This document shows, in pieces, positions 32,547-40,276 of a stretch of DNA of 64,000 nt; position 1 is the stretch's first letter; each line of letters opens with the position of its first letter. The stretch covers positions 248,001-312,000 of the forward strand of contig NZ_RBZU01000002.1 of the NCBI RefSeq assembly GCF_003628125.1. Reading direction: 5' to 3'. Below the pieces are notes generated by a model, which was given only the letters and a program-made list of their open reading frames with translations, searched no databases and was not told the origin of the DNA. The DNA comes from Pararobbsia silviterrae. GTDB lineage: Bacteria; Pseudomonadota; Gammaproteobacteria; Burkholderiales; Burkholderiaceae. Made by a program: the position numbers and the translations under genes.

Positions 32547-34979
32547 CTAAAAGTCGTAGGTGCCGGTCAGCAAGACCGTGCGTCCGGGCTCGATATAAAT
32601 ATCGTTTTCCGCTGAGTAGTCCGAATAGAGACGGCGATCGAAAAGGTTCTGCACGCCGAGACGCATGCTCCACTTTTTGGCCTTGTAGTAGACGCCCGCG
32701 TCGACTTCGGCCTGTCCCGCGATATCGTAGGTCGCGTTTGCCGACGTCGTGATCGCGTAGTCGCTGCGCGCCTTGATGCCCGCGCCGAAGCCCCAGCCGT
32801 GCAGCGCGGCGTTCTGGAAGTCATACGTCGCCCAGAAACTGGCCGTATGCCTCGGGATCGCGCTGAAGCCCGATGTCGGCTGCGACAAGAAGTCGGCGTA
32901 CGTATAGCTGCCGATCAGGTTGACGCCTTTGTACGGCGAGCCTTGCACGTCGATTTCGACGCCGCGTGAGGTGGTTTGCGGCAGGACGAGATAGTAGCCA
33001 GGTTCGGCCGGGTCCGAGACGGCCTTGTTGATGAGCGCGGTCCGATAGAACGAGATCGTCGAGGTCAGGCGATCGTCGGCGAGGTCGATCTTGAAGCCCG
33101 CTTCGGCGGATCTTCCGGTATCCGGAGGGGAGAAGCTGCCGGTCGGGGTCAGCGCGATCTGCGGTGTGAATGACTTCATCGCATTCGCGTAGAGCCCGAC
33201 GCTGTCGGTCAACTGATAGACCGCGCCGATGTTCGGACTCCAGCCGTGCTGGCTCGGCTGGTCGGGCTGGGTCGCCGACCAGCCCCATGCCTGACTGTAT
33301 GAAAGATTGACCACGACATGGAGGCGGCCGACCGCGATTTGATCCTGTAGATATTCGTTATTGATGTGATCGTTGATGTTGTAGGCCAAGCCGTACGGGA
33401 AGCCCGTCGACGGAAACTGTGGCGCATAGATCGATGTGAGGATCGGCAGTCCGCTATACGCGCTCGCGATGCCGTTCATCTTCGAATACGTGAAGCCGCC
33501 AACTACGGTTTGGGCGACCGGGCCGATACTGAATTTGGCCTGCACGCTGTTGTCGAACGTCCAGCGGTCGCTTTGCGTGAATTGGCTGAACGGGATATAG
33601 AACGCCTGCTCCCCTGCACCGACATTGAGCGTCGTCAGAAAGTTCATGCCGGTCGTGCCGGTGAGCTCGGCGTCGTAGCGTGCCTTGCTGCGAAACGTGA
33701 TGTTGTCGGTGAGCTTTTCTTCGAGGTTGTAGTAGACGGCCGTGTCGTTTTCCGTGATGTTGTCTGCGGCCGTGCCGAAGCGCACCGGATCAGTGACCGG
33801 GCCCGTCGGCAACAAGATCGTGAACCACGGAAACGGTTCGTGAGATGTGTTCTGGCTGAAGCCGACGATCAGATCGGTGTCGCCGCTTTTCCATCGGACC
33901 GACGGCGCGATGTAGAAATCGTGCATGCCGTCGTAGTCGCCTTGGCTTTGTCCCGAGTGCTCGCCTGATATGACGAGTCGGTAGCTGATGCGGTCGTCGC
34001 CGAACATCGCGCCCGCGAGGTCCAGCGAACTCAGAATGTCGCCGTAGGGCCCGAGCTGCATCGAGACCTCGCGTACCGGATCGGTCTGCGGTTGCTTCAG
34101 GACTAGATTGACGATGCCGCCGGGATTTGACGGACCCGCGATGATCGCGTCCGCGCCCTTGAGGACTTCGAGCTGCTGAACGGCGGCGATCGGCACGTTC
34201 AGCGAGCTCGCACCCTGCTGCGTCGAGAATAACGACGACGTGACGCTATTCATGCCGTCCGTCATGACGGGCGCGTCGAATCCCCGGATGCTGACCGTGG
34301 GGCCGAGCGTGCTCGGCGCCACGGTGACGCCGCTGACGTTCTGCAATGCGTCGCTCAAGGAGCGCGATTGTTGACTCTGCATGACCGACTGATCGACGAC
34401 CGTCACCGACTGCGGGGTGTCCGCGATCGCCGTATCGGTGCGCATGGCCGTCGTCGATTGTGTCGTCACGAAGCCGTTGCTCGACCCCGTGTCGACCGAG
34501 CTGTTGACCGTCACGAGCGGCAAGGTCGGCACCGTATCGGTGTGGCTCGCGGGCGTCGACGGTGTCGCGCCGGCCGATGCTTTCTGGATCACGTAGGCCT
34601 TGTCGTCCGCACTCGCGGCTTCGAGACCGGTGCCCGCGAGCAATTTGTCGAGGCCCTCGCGCACGGTGTAGGTTCCCGTGAGTCCCGGGCTTTGCTTGCC
34701 TTCGACGGTTCCCGGCGCATAGGAGACGGAGACGCCCGCGTATGCCGCGAAACTGGCGAGCGCGTGATCGAGCGGTCCGGCGGGCAACGCGTAGTGCAAT
34801 GTCGCGGCACTCGCCGCGGACTGCGCGTGCGCGCACGTCGAGACCCACGACAACGATGCCGCGCTTGCGATCGGCAGCGCGAGATGAACCGCGAGTGAAA
34901 TACGCCGAGCCTTTGACGTGAAGCGCGTGCGGGCCGTCGTGTCGACGTCAGGGCTGAATCGAGTCGTGCGCGATGCCAT
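32547..34979 (-). CDS. TonB-dependent receptor with N-terminal STN signalling domain (FpvA/FecA-like)
   Basis: 810 residues. A long signal peptide ends near AHAQS. The STN domain (about 60-115: LPAGPLDHALASFAAYAGVSV) signals to a FecR partner. The plug (about 165-290, with PQSVTVVDQSVMQ and VSIRGFDA) and a barrel ending in aromatic TYDF follow. GLNPGG-like PSNPGGIVNLVLKQP marks ferric-siderophore receptors. GGGGA precedes the ATG. It is divergent from the FecI/FecR genes and heads an operon with TonB/ExbB/ExbD, thioredoxin fusion, TldD, ABC transporter and PmbA. The ligand is probably an iron-peptide or other metal-peptide complex. Confidence 0.92.
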   Translation of the reverse strand: MASRTTRFSPDVDTTARTRFTSKARRISLAVHLALPIASAASLSWVSTCAHAQSAASAATLHYALPAGPLDHALASFAAYAGVSVSYAPGTVEGKQSPGLTGTYTVREGLDKLLAGTGLEAASADDKAYVIQKASAGATPSTPASHTDTVPTLPLVTVNSSVDTGSSNGFVTTQSTTAMRTDTAIADTPQSVTVVDQSVMQSQQSRSLSDALQNVSGVTVAPSTLGPTVSIRGFDAPVMTDGMNSVTSSLFSTQQGASSLNVPIAAVQQLEVLKGADAIIAGPSNPGGIVNLVLKQPQTDPVREVSMQLGPYGDILSSLDLAGAMFGDDRISYRLVISGEHSGQSQGDYDGMHDFYIAPSVRWKSGDTDLIVGFSQNTSHEPFPWFTILLPTGPVTDPVRFGTAADNITENDTAVYYNLEEKLTDNITFRSKARYDAELTGTTGMNFLTTLNVGAGEQAFYIPFSQFTQSDRWTFDNSVQAKFSIGPVAQTVVGGFTYSKMNGIASAYSGLPILTSIYAPQFPSTGFPYGLAYNINDHINNEYLQDQIAVGRLHVVVNLSYSQAWGWSATQPDQPSQHGWSPNIGAVYQLTDSVGLYANAMKSFTPQIALTPTGSFSPPDTGRSAEAGFKIDLADDRLTSTISFYRTALINKAVSDPAEPGYYLVLPQTTSRGVEIDVQGSPYKGVNLIGSYTYADFLSQPTSGFSAIPRHTASFWATYDFQNAALHGWGFGAGIKARSDYAITTSANATYDIAGQAEVDAGVYYKAKKWSMRLGVQNLFDRRLYSDYSAENDIYIEPGRTVLLTGTYDF

Positions 34980-35506
34980 GTGCTGTTCCCCGGTGAATGA
35001 GTGTTTTCACAGGTAGGCCCATCGACGCCCACGAAAAGGGCCAATTTCGCCGCATGCGTGTGTGACGAAATATTACGAGGCGGCCGCGCAAGGTGCGCGA
35101 TCGCTGCCCTGCGTTCAACTCAGAGGAATCCGCCGTCGTGCGTCGTCATGGCGCGAGTCGAACGCATGGCGGCCGTACGCGTAAACGCGCGGATTCGATC
35201 CGCCGGCGCGGCGCGGAGAATGGTGTGTTGCATGCGTACGGTTCTGAAAAACTTTTTCCTGCCGATCTTCGATCGATATGATTTCTTCGACAAATAATTC
35301 TCCGCCGGGCCCCCTAGAATGGCGTGCAAATTTTCAAGCGCGCATGAGATACGGGGCGCCGCGACTCGATTTGCGGATATCCAACGTCAATTTATTGGCG
35401 AGTTGAGAACCCGTTGCTTCGCGCTCATTCTGTATCAAGAGCGGATACCGGCCGAGCGCCGGACGTGCCGTGCGGCTTCAACGAAGACATCATCGGGCGA
35501 TGCATC
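34980..35506. other. Divergent promoter region, receptor and sigma factor
   Basis: The 527 bases contain a near-palindrome CGAAATATTACG at 35066-35077, about 90 bases upstream of the receptor, and an AT-rich patch near 35268-35303 before the sigma gene. A Fur box would be expected but no good 19-base match was found. Short frames here lack ribosome sites and normal codon use. Confidence 0.5.
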
Positions 35507-36004
35507 GTGGACAAGATCGAAGGGACAGTGGCCGGCGCGTTATATGTCGATCATCACAGCTGGCTGTTCGGCTGGCTGCGCAAACGGACGGGCAATCGCG
35601 AGCAAGCCGCCGACCTCGCGCACGACACGTTTCTGCGCATCCTGCTCAAGTCCGAGCCCGTCTCGATCGACGAGCCGCGTTCCTATCTGACGGTCATCGC
35701 CAAGGGGCTGCTCGCGAATCAGTGGCGTCGACACGAGATCGAACGCGCCTATCTCGATCGCCTCGCGACGATTCCCGAATCGTTCGCCCCTTCGCCCGAA
35801 GACCGCGCATTGATCCTCGAATCGCTGCTTGAAATCGATGCGGCACTGTCGCAATTGCCCGACAAGGCGCGCACGACGTTTCTGCTCGCTCAACTCGACC
35901 ACCTCGGATATGCGGAGATCGCGCTCAAGCTCGGCATTTCGCTGCGTACCGTGAAGCGCTATATGGTGCTGGCCTTCGAACAATGTCTGCTCAAACTCGA
36001 ATGA
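35507..36004 (+). CDS. FecI-type ECF sigma factor
   Basis: 165 residues from a GTG start. This start gives the typical dozen residues before the family's opening segment, here LYVDHHSWLFGWLRKR. The region 2 helix contains AADLAHDTFLRIL, and the region 4 HTH contains YAEIALKLGISLRTVKRYM. A longer frame upstream is arginine-rich and unlike the family. Its last base pairs overlap the FecR start (ATGA). FecI-type factors are released by FecR when the STN receptor is loaded and then transcribe the receptor operon, which lies divergent here. Confidence 0.88.
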   Translation: MDKIEGTVAGALYVDHHSWLFGWLRKRTGNREQAADLAHDTFLRILLKSEPVSIDEPRSYLTVIAKGLLANQWRRHEIERAYLDRLATIPESFAPSPEDRALILESLLEIDAALSQLPDKARTTFLLAQLDHLGYAEIALKLGISLRTVKRYMVLAFEQCLLKLE

Positions 36005-36948
36005 ACGCACGCCTCGATCCGCGCGTCGTGCGCGAGGCCGCGGTCTGGCTCATGCGCTTGCACGAACCCGGCGTGAGCGAAGCCGAACGTCAGGCGTGGC
36101 GCCGCTGGTGCGATCAGAGCGTCGAACATGAGCGTGCATGGATGCGTGCGAACGCCGTCGCGAGCAAGTTCGGCGGCATTCCCGCGCAGATCGGCGCGGC
36201 GACGCTCGACGTGCCCCTCTCGAAGGCGCGTCGCAAGGCCATGCTCGGCGCGCTGTCCGTCGCCATCGCGGCCGTACCGAGCGCGTGGCTCGCATCGCGT
36301 TTGCCCTGGGACGACTGGTCGGCCGAGTATCGGACCGCGACAGGCGAGCGCCGCCGGATCACGCTCGCCGATCAAAGCACGTTGATGCTGAACACGTCGA
36401 CCTCGCTCGACGTGGCGTTCGACGGAACGAACCGTACCGTCACGCTGCATCGCGGCGAGATCTTGGTCGACACCGCGATGGCGCGGCAGCCGTTCGTCGT
36501 GCGCACGCGCGACGGCGCGATCCGATCGGCGAGCCGGCGCTTCGATGTTCGGCTGCACGATGCGATGACGCGCGTGGCGGTCTTCGAAGGCAGCGTCGAT
36601 GTGTCGGGCGGCGATGCGACGCCGCACGTTCTGTTGCGCTCGGGCGCGCGGATCGATCTCGCGCGCGGCATCGTCGGGCCCGTCGCCGCCGCCTACGATA
36701 CGAGTGCGTTGTGGTCGCAAGGCGTGCTTTTTGCCGACGATATGCCGCTCTCGGATGTGCTTGACGAGCTGTCGCGTTATCGACGCGGCATCATCCGCTG
36801 CGATCCTTCGGTGGCCGCGCTTCGTGTGTCCGGCAGTTTTCAGATCGACGATACGGACCGCGCCTTGCGTTTGCTCGCGGATACCTTTGCGTTGCGTGTC
36901 GTCATGGTCACGCCGTACTGGGTCAATGTCGGGGCCGCCGAGACGTAG
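36001..36948 (+). CDS. FecR-type anti-sigma regulator
   Basis: 315 residues. The cytoplasmic N-terminus has EAAVWLMRLHEPGVSEAERQAWRRW, the sigma-binding pattern. A membrane helix around AMLGALSVAIAAVPSAWLA leads to the periplasmic FecR domain, with RTATGERRRITLADQSTLMLN and a DMPLSDVLDELSRYRRG helix near the end. The ATG overlaps the sigma stop as ATGA. It should relay ligand occupancy from the receptor's STN domain to the sigma factor. Confidence 0.9.
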   Translation: MNARLDPRVVREAAVWLMRLHEPGVSEAERQAWRRWCDQSVEHERAWMRANAVASKFGGIPAQIGAATLDVPLSKARRKAMLGALSVAIAAVPSAWLASRLPWDDWSAEYRTATGERRRITLADQSTLMLNTSTSLDVAFDGTNRTVTLHRGEILVDTAMARQPFVVRTRDGAIRSASRRFDVRLHDAMTRVAVFEGSVDVSGGDATPHVLLRSGARIDLARGIVGPVAAAYDTSALWSQGVLFADDMPLSDVLDELSRYRRGIIRCDPSVAALRVSGSFQIDDTDRALRLLADTFALRVVMVTPYWVNVGAAET

Positions 36949-36964
36949 AGGGCGAGAGGGCGGC

Positions 36965-36989
36965 GCCCGGCAAGCGCGGCGCGCCGGGC
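36965..36989. terminator. GC-only hairpin between convergent genes
   Basis: GCCCGGC pairs with GCCGGGC over an 11-base loop, in the 68-base gap between the convergent FecR and SDR genes. No T-run on either side, so it is a weak candidate that could work in both directions. Confidence 0.35.
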
Positions 36990-37016
36990 ATGGCGCGCCG
37001 CGCTGTGCTGGGCCCG

Positions 37017-37793
37017 CTAAATCGCGAGGAATCCGCCGTCGACGGCGAGCGTCACGCCCGTCACATAGCGCGACATATCGGAGGCGAGAAACAACGCGGG
37101 ACCGATAAGGTCGTCGGTTTGGCCGACGCGTCCCATCGGAATGCGCGTCATGAACGCTTCGAGCCGCTTCGGATCTTCGCGCGTGACGGCCGTCATCGGC
37201 GTTTCGATGACACCCGGCGCGAGCGCGTTGACGCGCACGCCGTGCGGCGCGAGTTCGGCCGCGAGCGATTGCGTAAACATCTTGATGGCCCCCTTCGACG
37301 GCGAGTAGCCGAGACTGCCGCCCTGGCCCGCATACGAAGCGATCGACGCGAGATTGATGATGACGCCCCGGCGCGCCTTGATCGCATCGAGCCACGCGTG
37401 CGTGACGTTGAACGTGCCCTGGACGTTGACGTCCATGACCTTGCGCCAGTTCTTCGCCGCGTTCGGACTCGTCGAATTTTCCCGAATGATGATGCCCGCG
37501 TTATTGACGAGCAGGTCGATCTGACCGACGTTGCGCCCGACATGCTGCGCGAGCGCGTAGCACGCGTCGGCATCCGTCACGTCGAGCGCATACGCCCATG
37601 CGCTCGCGCCCGTCTCGCGGACCAGTCGCGCGGTTTCCTCGACCTGGTCGAGGTTGATGTCGCTGACGACGACATTCGCGCCGGCCTTCGCGAGACCCAC
37701 CGCGAGTGCGCGGCCATTGCCCTGTCCCGCGCCGGTCACGAGCGCCAGACGACGCTCGAGCAAGCGGTCGGCCGGTGATGGACTTGCTGACAT
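37017..37793 (-). CDS. Short-chain dehydrogenase/reductase
   Basis: 258 residues, classical SDR. The cofactor motif is TGAGQGNGRALA, NNAGI follows the central strand, the catalytic Ser lies in NLASIAS and the YxxxK pair is YSPSK. Acidic residues after the second strand (VVSDINLD) favour NAD(H). It is divergent from the branched-chain-type ABC operon, 291 bases apart, and probably belongs to the same catabolic unit. Substrate is an alcohol/ketone not identifiable from sequence. Confidence 0.88.
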   Translation of the reverse strand: MSASPSPADRLLERRLALVTGAGQGNGRALAVGLAKAGANVVVSDINLDQVEETARLVRETGASAWAYALDVTDADACYALAQHVGRNVGQIDLLVNNAGIIIRENSTSPNAAKNWRKVMDVNVQGTFNVTHAWLDAIKARRGVIINLASIASYAGQGGSLGYSPSKGAIKMFTQSLAAELAPHGVRVNALAPGVIETPMTAVTREDPKRLEAFMTRIPMGRVGQTDDLIGPALFLASDMSRYVTGVTLAVDGGFLAI

Positions 37794-37916
37794 GACGTCT
37801 CCTTACTGCTTGTTGTGTGGAATGCCCGCTTGCCTGGACCACGCGGGTTCGTGCGCAGTATTGCACATTGACATGCAACTATGCACCCGTCTAATGATGT
37901 ATCGAGTCTCGGGATT

Positions 37917-37930
37917 TGTACCTATGCAAA
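37917..37930. promoter_or_regulatory. Half-site TGTACCTATGCAAA shared with the flavoprotein promoter
   Basis: Within the longer TTGTACCTATGCAAA, 14 of 15 bases match the left arm of the inverted repeat upstream of the flavoprotein gene. Further TATGCA/ATGCA copies lie near 37871-37886. It is 155-168 bases before the binding-protein start, in the region shared with the SDR gene. It suggests one regulator for both loci. Confidence 0.45.
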
Positions 37931-38084
37931 ACGAGTGGCGAATATCTAATTTGCTGGCGTACTATCCGGTCATGGATACGCAGGCGCGAAGCATTCGATT
38001 TCGCGCGTCGCCGGTCGAGACCGATACGGGGCATGCGGACCCGAACGCAGGCGCTGCCTCACATAACATTCCGTTGGAGACACC

Positions 38085-39284
38085 ATGAAGGCCACCCGAA
38101 TCCTCCCGACGCTGCTGGCCGTGCTCGGCATTGCTGCGGCGATTCCGAACGCGGTTGCGCAGAACATCAAGATCGGATTCAACGGCGACCTGTCGGCGTC
38201 GCCGTCGGCGCAAAGCGGGCAGGCCGCGGTACTCGGCATGCAGGCCGCAATCGCCGACATCAATGCGGCGGGCGGCGTGCTCGGCAAGAAGCTCGAGCTC
38301 GTGGTGCGCGACGACGTGTCGCAGCCGCCGAAGTCGATCCAGAACATGAGCGATCTGATCGACAACGAGAAGGTGGCCGCGGTCTTCGGCCCGACGAACT
38401 CGGGCAACGCGATGGCGTGGAAGCACGTCGTCGATCAGAAGAAGATCCCGGTCATCGACAACGTGTCGGCCGGCACGGACATCACGAAGCCGATGAGCCC
38501 GGGTTCGGACAACTATATGTTCCGCGTGTCGATGGTCGATCGCGAACAGGTCGCGGCATTGATGGCTTACGTCAAGAAGAACGGCGCGGACTCGAAGCGC
38601 GTCGCGTTCATGGCCGAGACGACGGGCTATGGCCAGGGCGGTCTCAAGGACATGAAGGACATCGCCGATGCGCAAGGCGTCAAGCCCGTCGATATCGAAC
38701 AGTTCGGCGTCGACGACACCGATATGACCTCGCAGCTCAACAAGCTCAAGGCCGCGAATGTCGACACGGTCATCATCTGGGCGCAAGGCACGCCGATCGC
38801 GCAGGTCATGCGCAGCATGGAGAAGATCAACTACTACCCGCGCACGCTGACGTCGTGGGCGTCGGACAACGTGACGTTCTACGACGCCGCCGGCAAGCAG
38901 CTCGCCGAAAAGCCGCTGTTTCTGCGCACGGTCAGCGAGAACCGCACGCCCGAGCAGGACAAGTTGTTTGCGCGCGTGGGCTCGCAACTCAAGGCGCCGA
39001 GCGCGTTCTCGTTCTCGCTGCACGGTTACGACTCGGTGCTGCTGCTCGCGCAAGCGATCAAGCAGGCGAATTCGACCGACGGCGCCGCGGTGCGCGCCGC
39101 GCTTGAAAATCTGAACACGCCCGTGCACGGTCTGCTCAAGACCTACGACAAGCCGTTCAGCAAGACGAATCACGAAGCGCTGACCGCGAAGGATCTCGTC
39201 TGGGTTCACTGGAAGGACGGCAAGCTCGTGCCGTACACCGACCCGCTCGTCGCCTCGCTGACGACCGCCGACTTCAAGCAATAA
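38085..39284 (+). CDS. Branched-chain-amino-acid-type ABC substrate-binding protein
   Basis: 399 residues. A signal peptide (LPTLLAVLGIAAAIPNAVAQ) leads to a LivJ-type periplasmic-binding fold with KIGFNGDLSASPSAQSGQ, FGPTNSGNAMAW and ETTGYGQGGLKDM segments. Many HAAT-family binding proteins in Burkholderiaceae catabolic islands bind aromatic acids rather than amino acids. First gene of a six-gene plus-strand operon that ends with an EthD protein and a GST-like isomerase, which favours an aromatic ligand. Confidence 0.9.
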   Translation: MKATRILPTLLAVLGIAAAIPNAVAQNIKIGFNGDLSASPSAQSGQAAVLGMQAAIADINAAGGVLGKKLELVVRDDVSQPPKSIQNMSDLIDNEKVAAVFGPTNSGNAMAWKHVVDQKKIPVIDNVSAGTDITKPMSPGSDNYMFRVSMVDREQVAALMAYVKKNGADSKRVAFMAETTGYGQGGLKDMKDIADAQGVKPVDIEQFGVDDTDMTSQLNKLKAANVDTVIIWAQGTPIAQVMRSMEKINYYPRTLTSWASDNVTFYDAAGKQLAEKPLFLRTVSENRTPEQDKLFARVGSQLKAPSAFSFSLHGYDSVLLLAQAIKQANSTDGAAVRAALENLNTPVHGLLKTYDKPFSKTNHEALTAKDLVWVHWKDGKLVPYTDPLVASLTTADFKQ

Positions 39285-39352
39285 GACGCATGCACTTACC
39301 ACCGGCGCGCGACGCGGCGATATGCCGACGTGCCGCGCGCGGGGAGAGAACC

Positions 39353-40276
39353 ATGACGGAAGCCATTCTTCAGGCCTTGATCAGCGGCCTCGCCGTAGGC
39401 GGCGCCTACGCGCTCGTCGCGCTCGGTTTCGGCGTGACGTTCACCACGACCAAGACGCTCAATTTCTCGCACGGCGAATTCGTGTCGGCCGGCGCGTTCA
39501 TCGGCATGAGCGCGCTGCTGCTGATGGTCGGCAAGCCGATCACCGCGACGAGTTTCAGCGGCATCGCGCCGAGCGTCACGGCCCAGTTGCTCGGTCTCGT
39601 CGCGGCCCTCGTCGTCATGGGCTTGCTCGGCTGGCTGCTCTACGTGCTCGGTATTCGCCCGTTCACGAAGCAGCCGGGCATGGCGTGGGTCATGAGCACG
39701 CTCGGCTTCGGCGTCGTGCTCGACAGCGTCGGTCTCGCGATCTGGGGCCCCAAGCCGGTCGTCGTGCCGTCGCCGGTCGGCGATTCGGTGATCCAGATCA
39801 TGGGGATCGGCGTGCGCCCGCAGGAGCTGTTGACGCTGGCGGTCGTCGTGGTCGTCATGATCGGATTCGACCTTGTCATGCGCAAGACGATGGTCGGCAA
39901 GATGATGCGCGCGGTCGCGGCGAACAGCGGCGTCGCGAGCCTCATGGGCATCAACACGAATGCGGTCATGATCGGCGCGTTCGTCGTCAGCAGCGCGCTC
40001 GCGGGCTTGTCGGGCTTTCTGATCGCGCCGATCGCGCAGGCATCGCTGTTCATGGGGCTGACGATCGGACTCAAGGGGTTTTCGGGCGCGATGATCGGCG
40101 GCCTCGGCAATCCGCGCGGCTGCGCGATCGGCGGCTTCGCGCTCGGCGTATTCGAATCGCTCGTGAATCTCTGGCAGGCGCAGTGGCGTGAAGTTGCCGT
40201 GTTCGCGCTCGTGATTCTCGTGCTCGCATTCCGGCCCACGGGCCTCGTCGGCAGCAAACTCGTGGAGAAGGTATGA
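39353..40276 (+). CDS. LivH-type ABC permease
   Basis: 307 residues, about eight membrane segments, with the family's opening GLAVGGAYALVALGFGVTFTTT and the cytoplasmic EAA-like region KMMRAVAANSGVASLMGIN. I chose the ATG after GGGGAGAGAACC over a longer frame starting 63 bases upstream. The stop overlaps the start of the next permease-ATPase gene as ATGA. Confidence 0.9.
   Translation: MTEAILQALISGLAVGGAYALVALGFGVTFTTTKTLNFSHGEFVSAGAFIGMSALLLMVGKPITATSFSGIAPSVTAQLLGLVAALVVMGLLGWLLYVLGIRPFTKQPGMAWVMSTLGFGVVLDSVGLAIWGPKPVVVPSPVGDSVIQIMGIGVRPQELLTLAVVVVVMIGFDLVMRKTMVGKMMRAVAANSGVASLMGINTNAVMIGAFVVSSALAGLSGFLIAPIAQASLFMGLTIGLKGFSGAMIGGLGNPRGCAIGGFALGVFESLVNLWQAQWREVAVFALVILVLAFRPTGLVGSKLVEKV

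Noticed and set aside
35268..35303. AT-rich patch as a Fur box before the FecI-type gene
   Set aside because: No acceptable match to the 19-base Fur consensus on either strand; only AT richness supports it.
35120..35329. Short frames between receptor and sigma factor as possible precursor peptide of the TldD/ABC system
   Set aside because: No ribosome site, no leader/core pattern, no Cys/Ser/Thr-rich core and poor codon use. No precursor was found in other gaps of the operon either.
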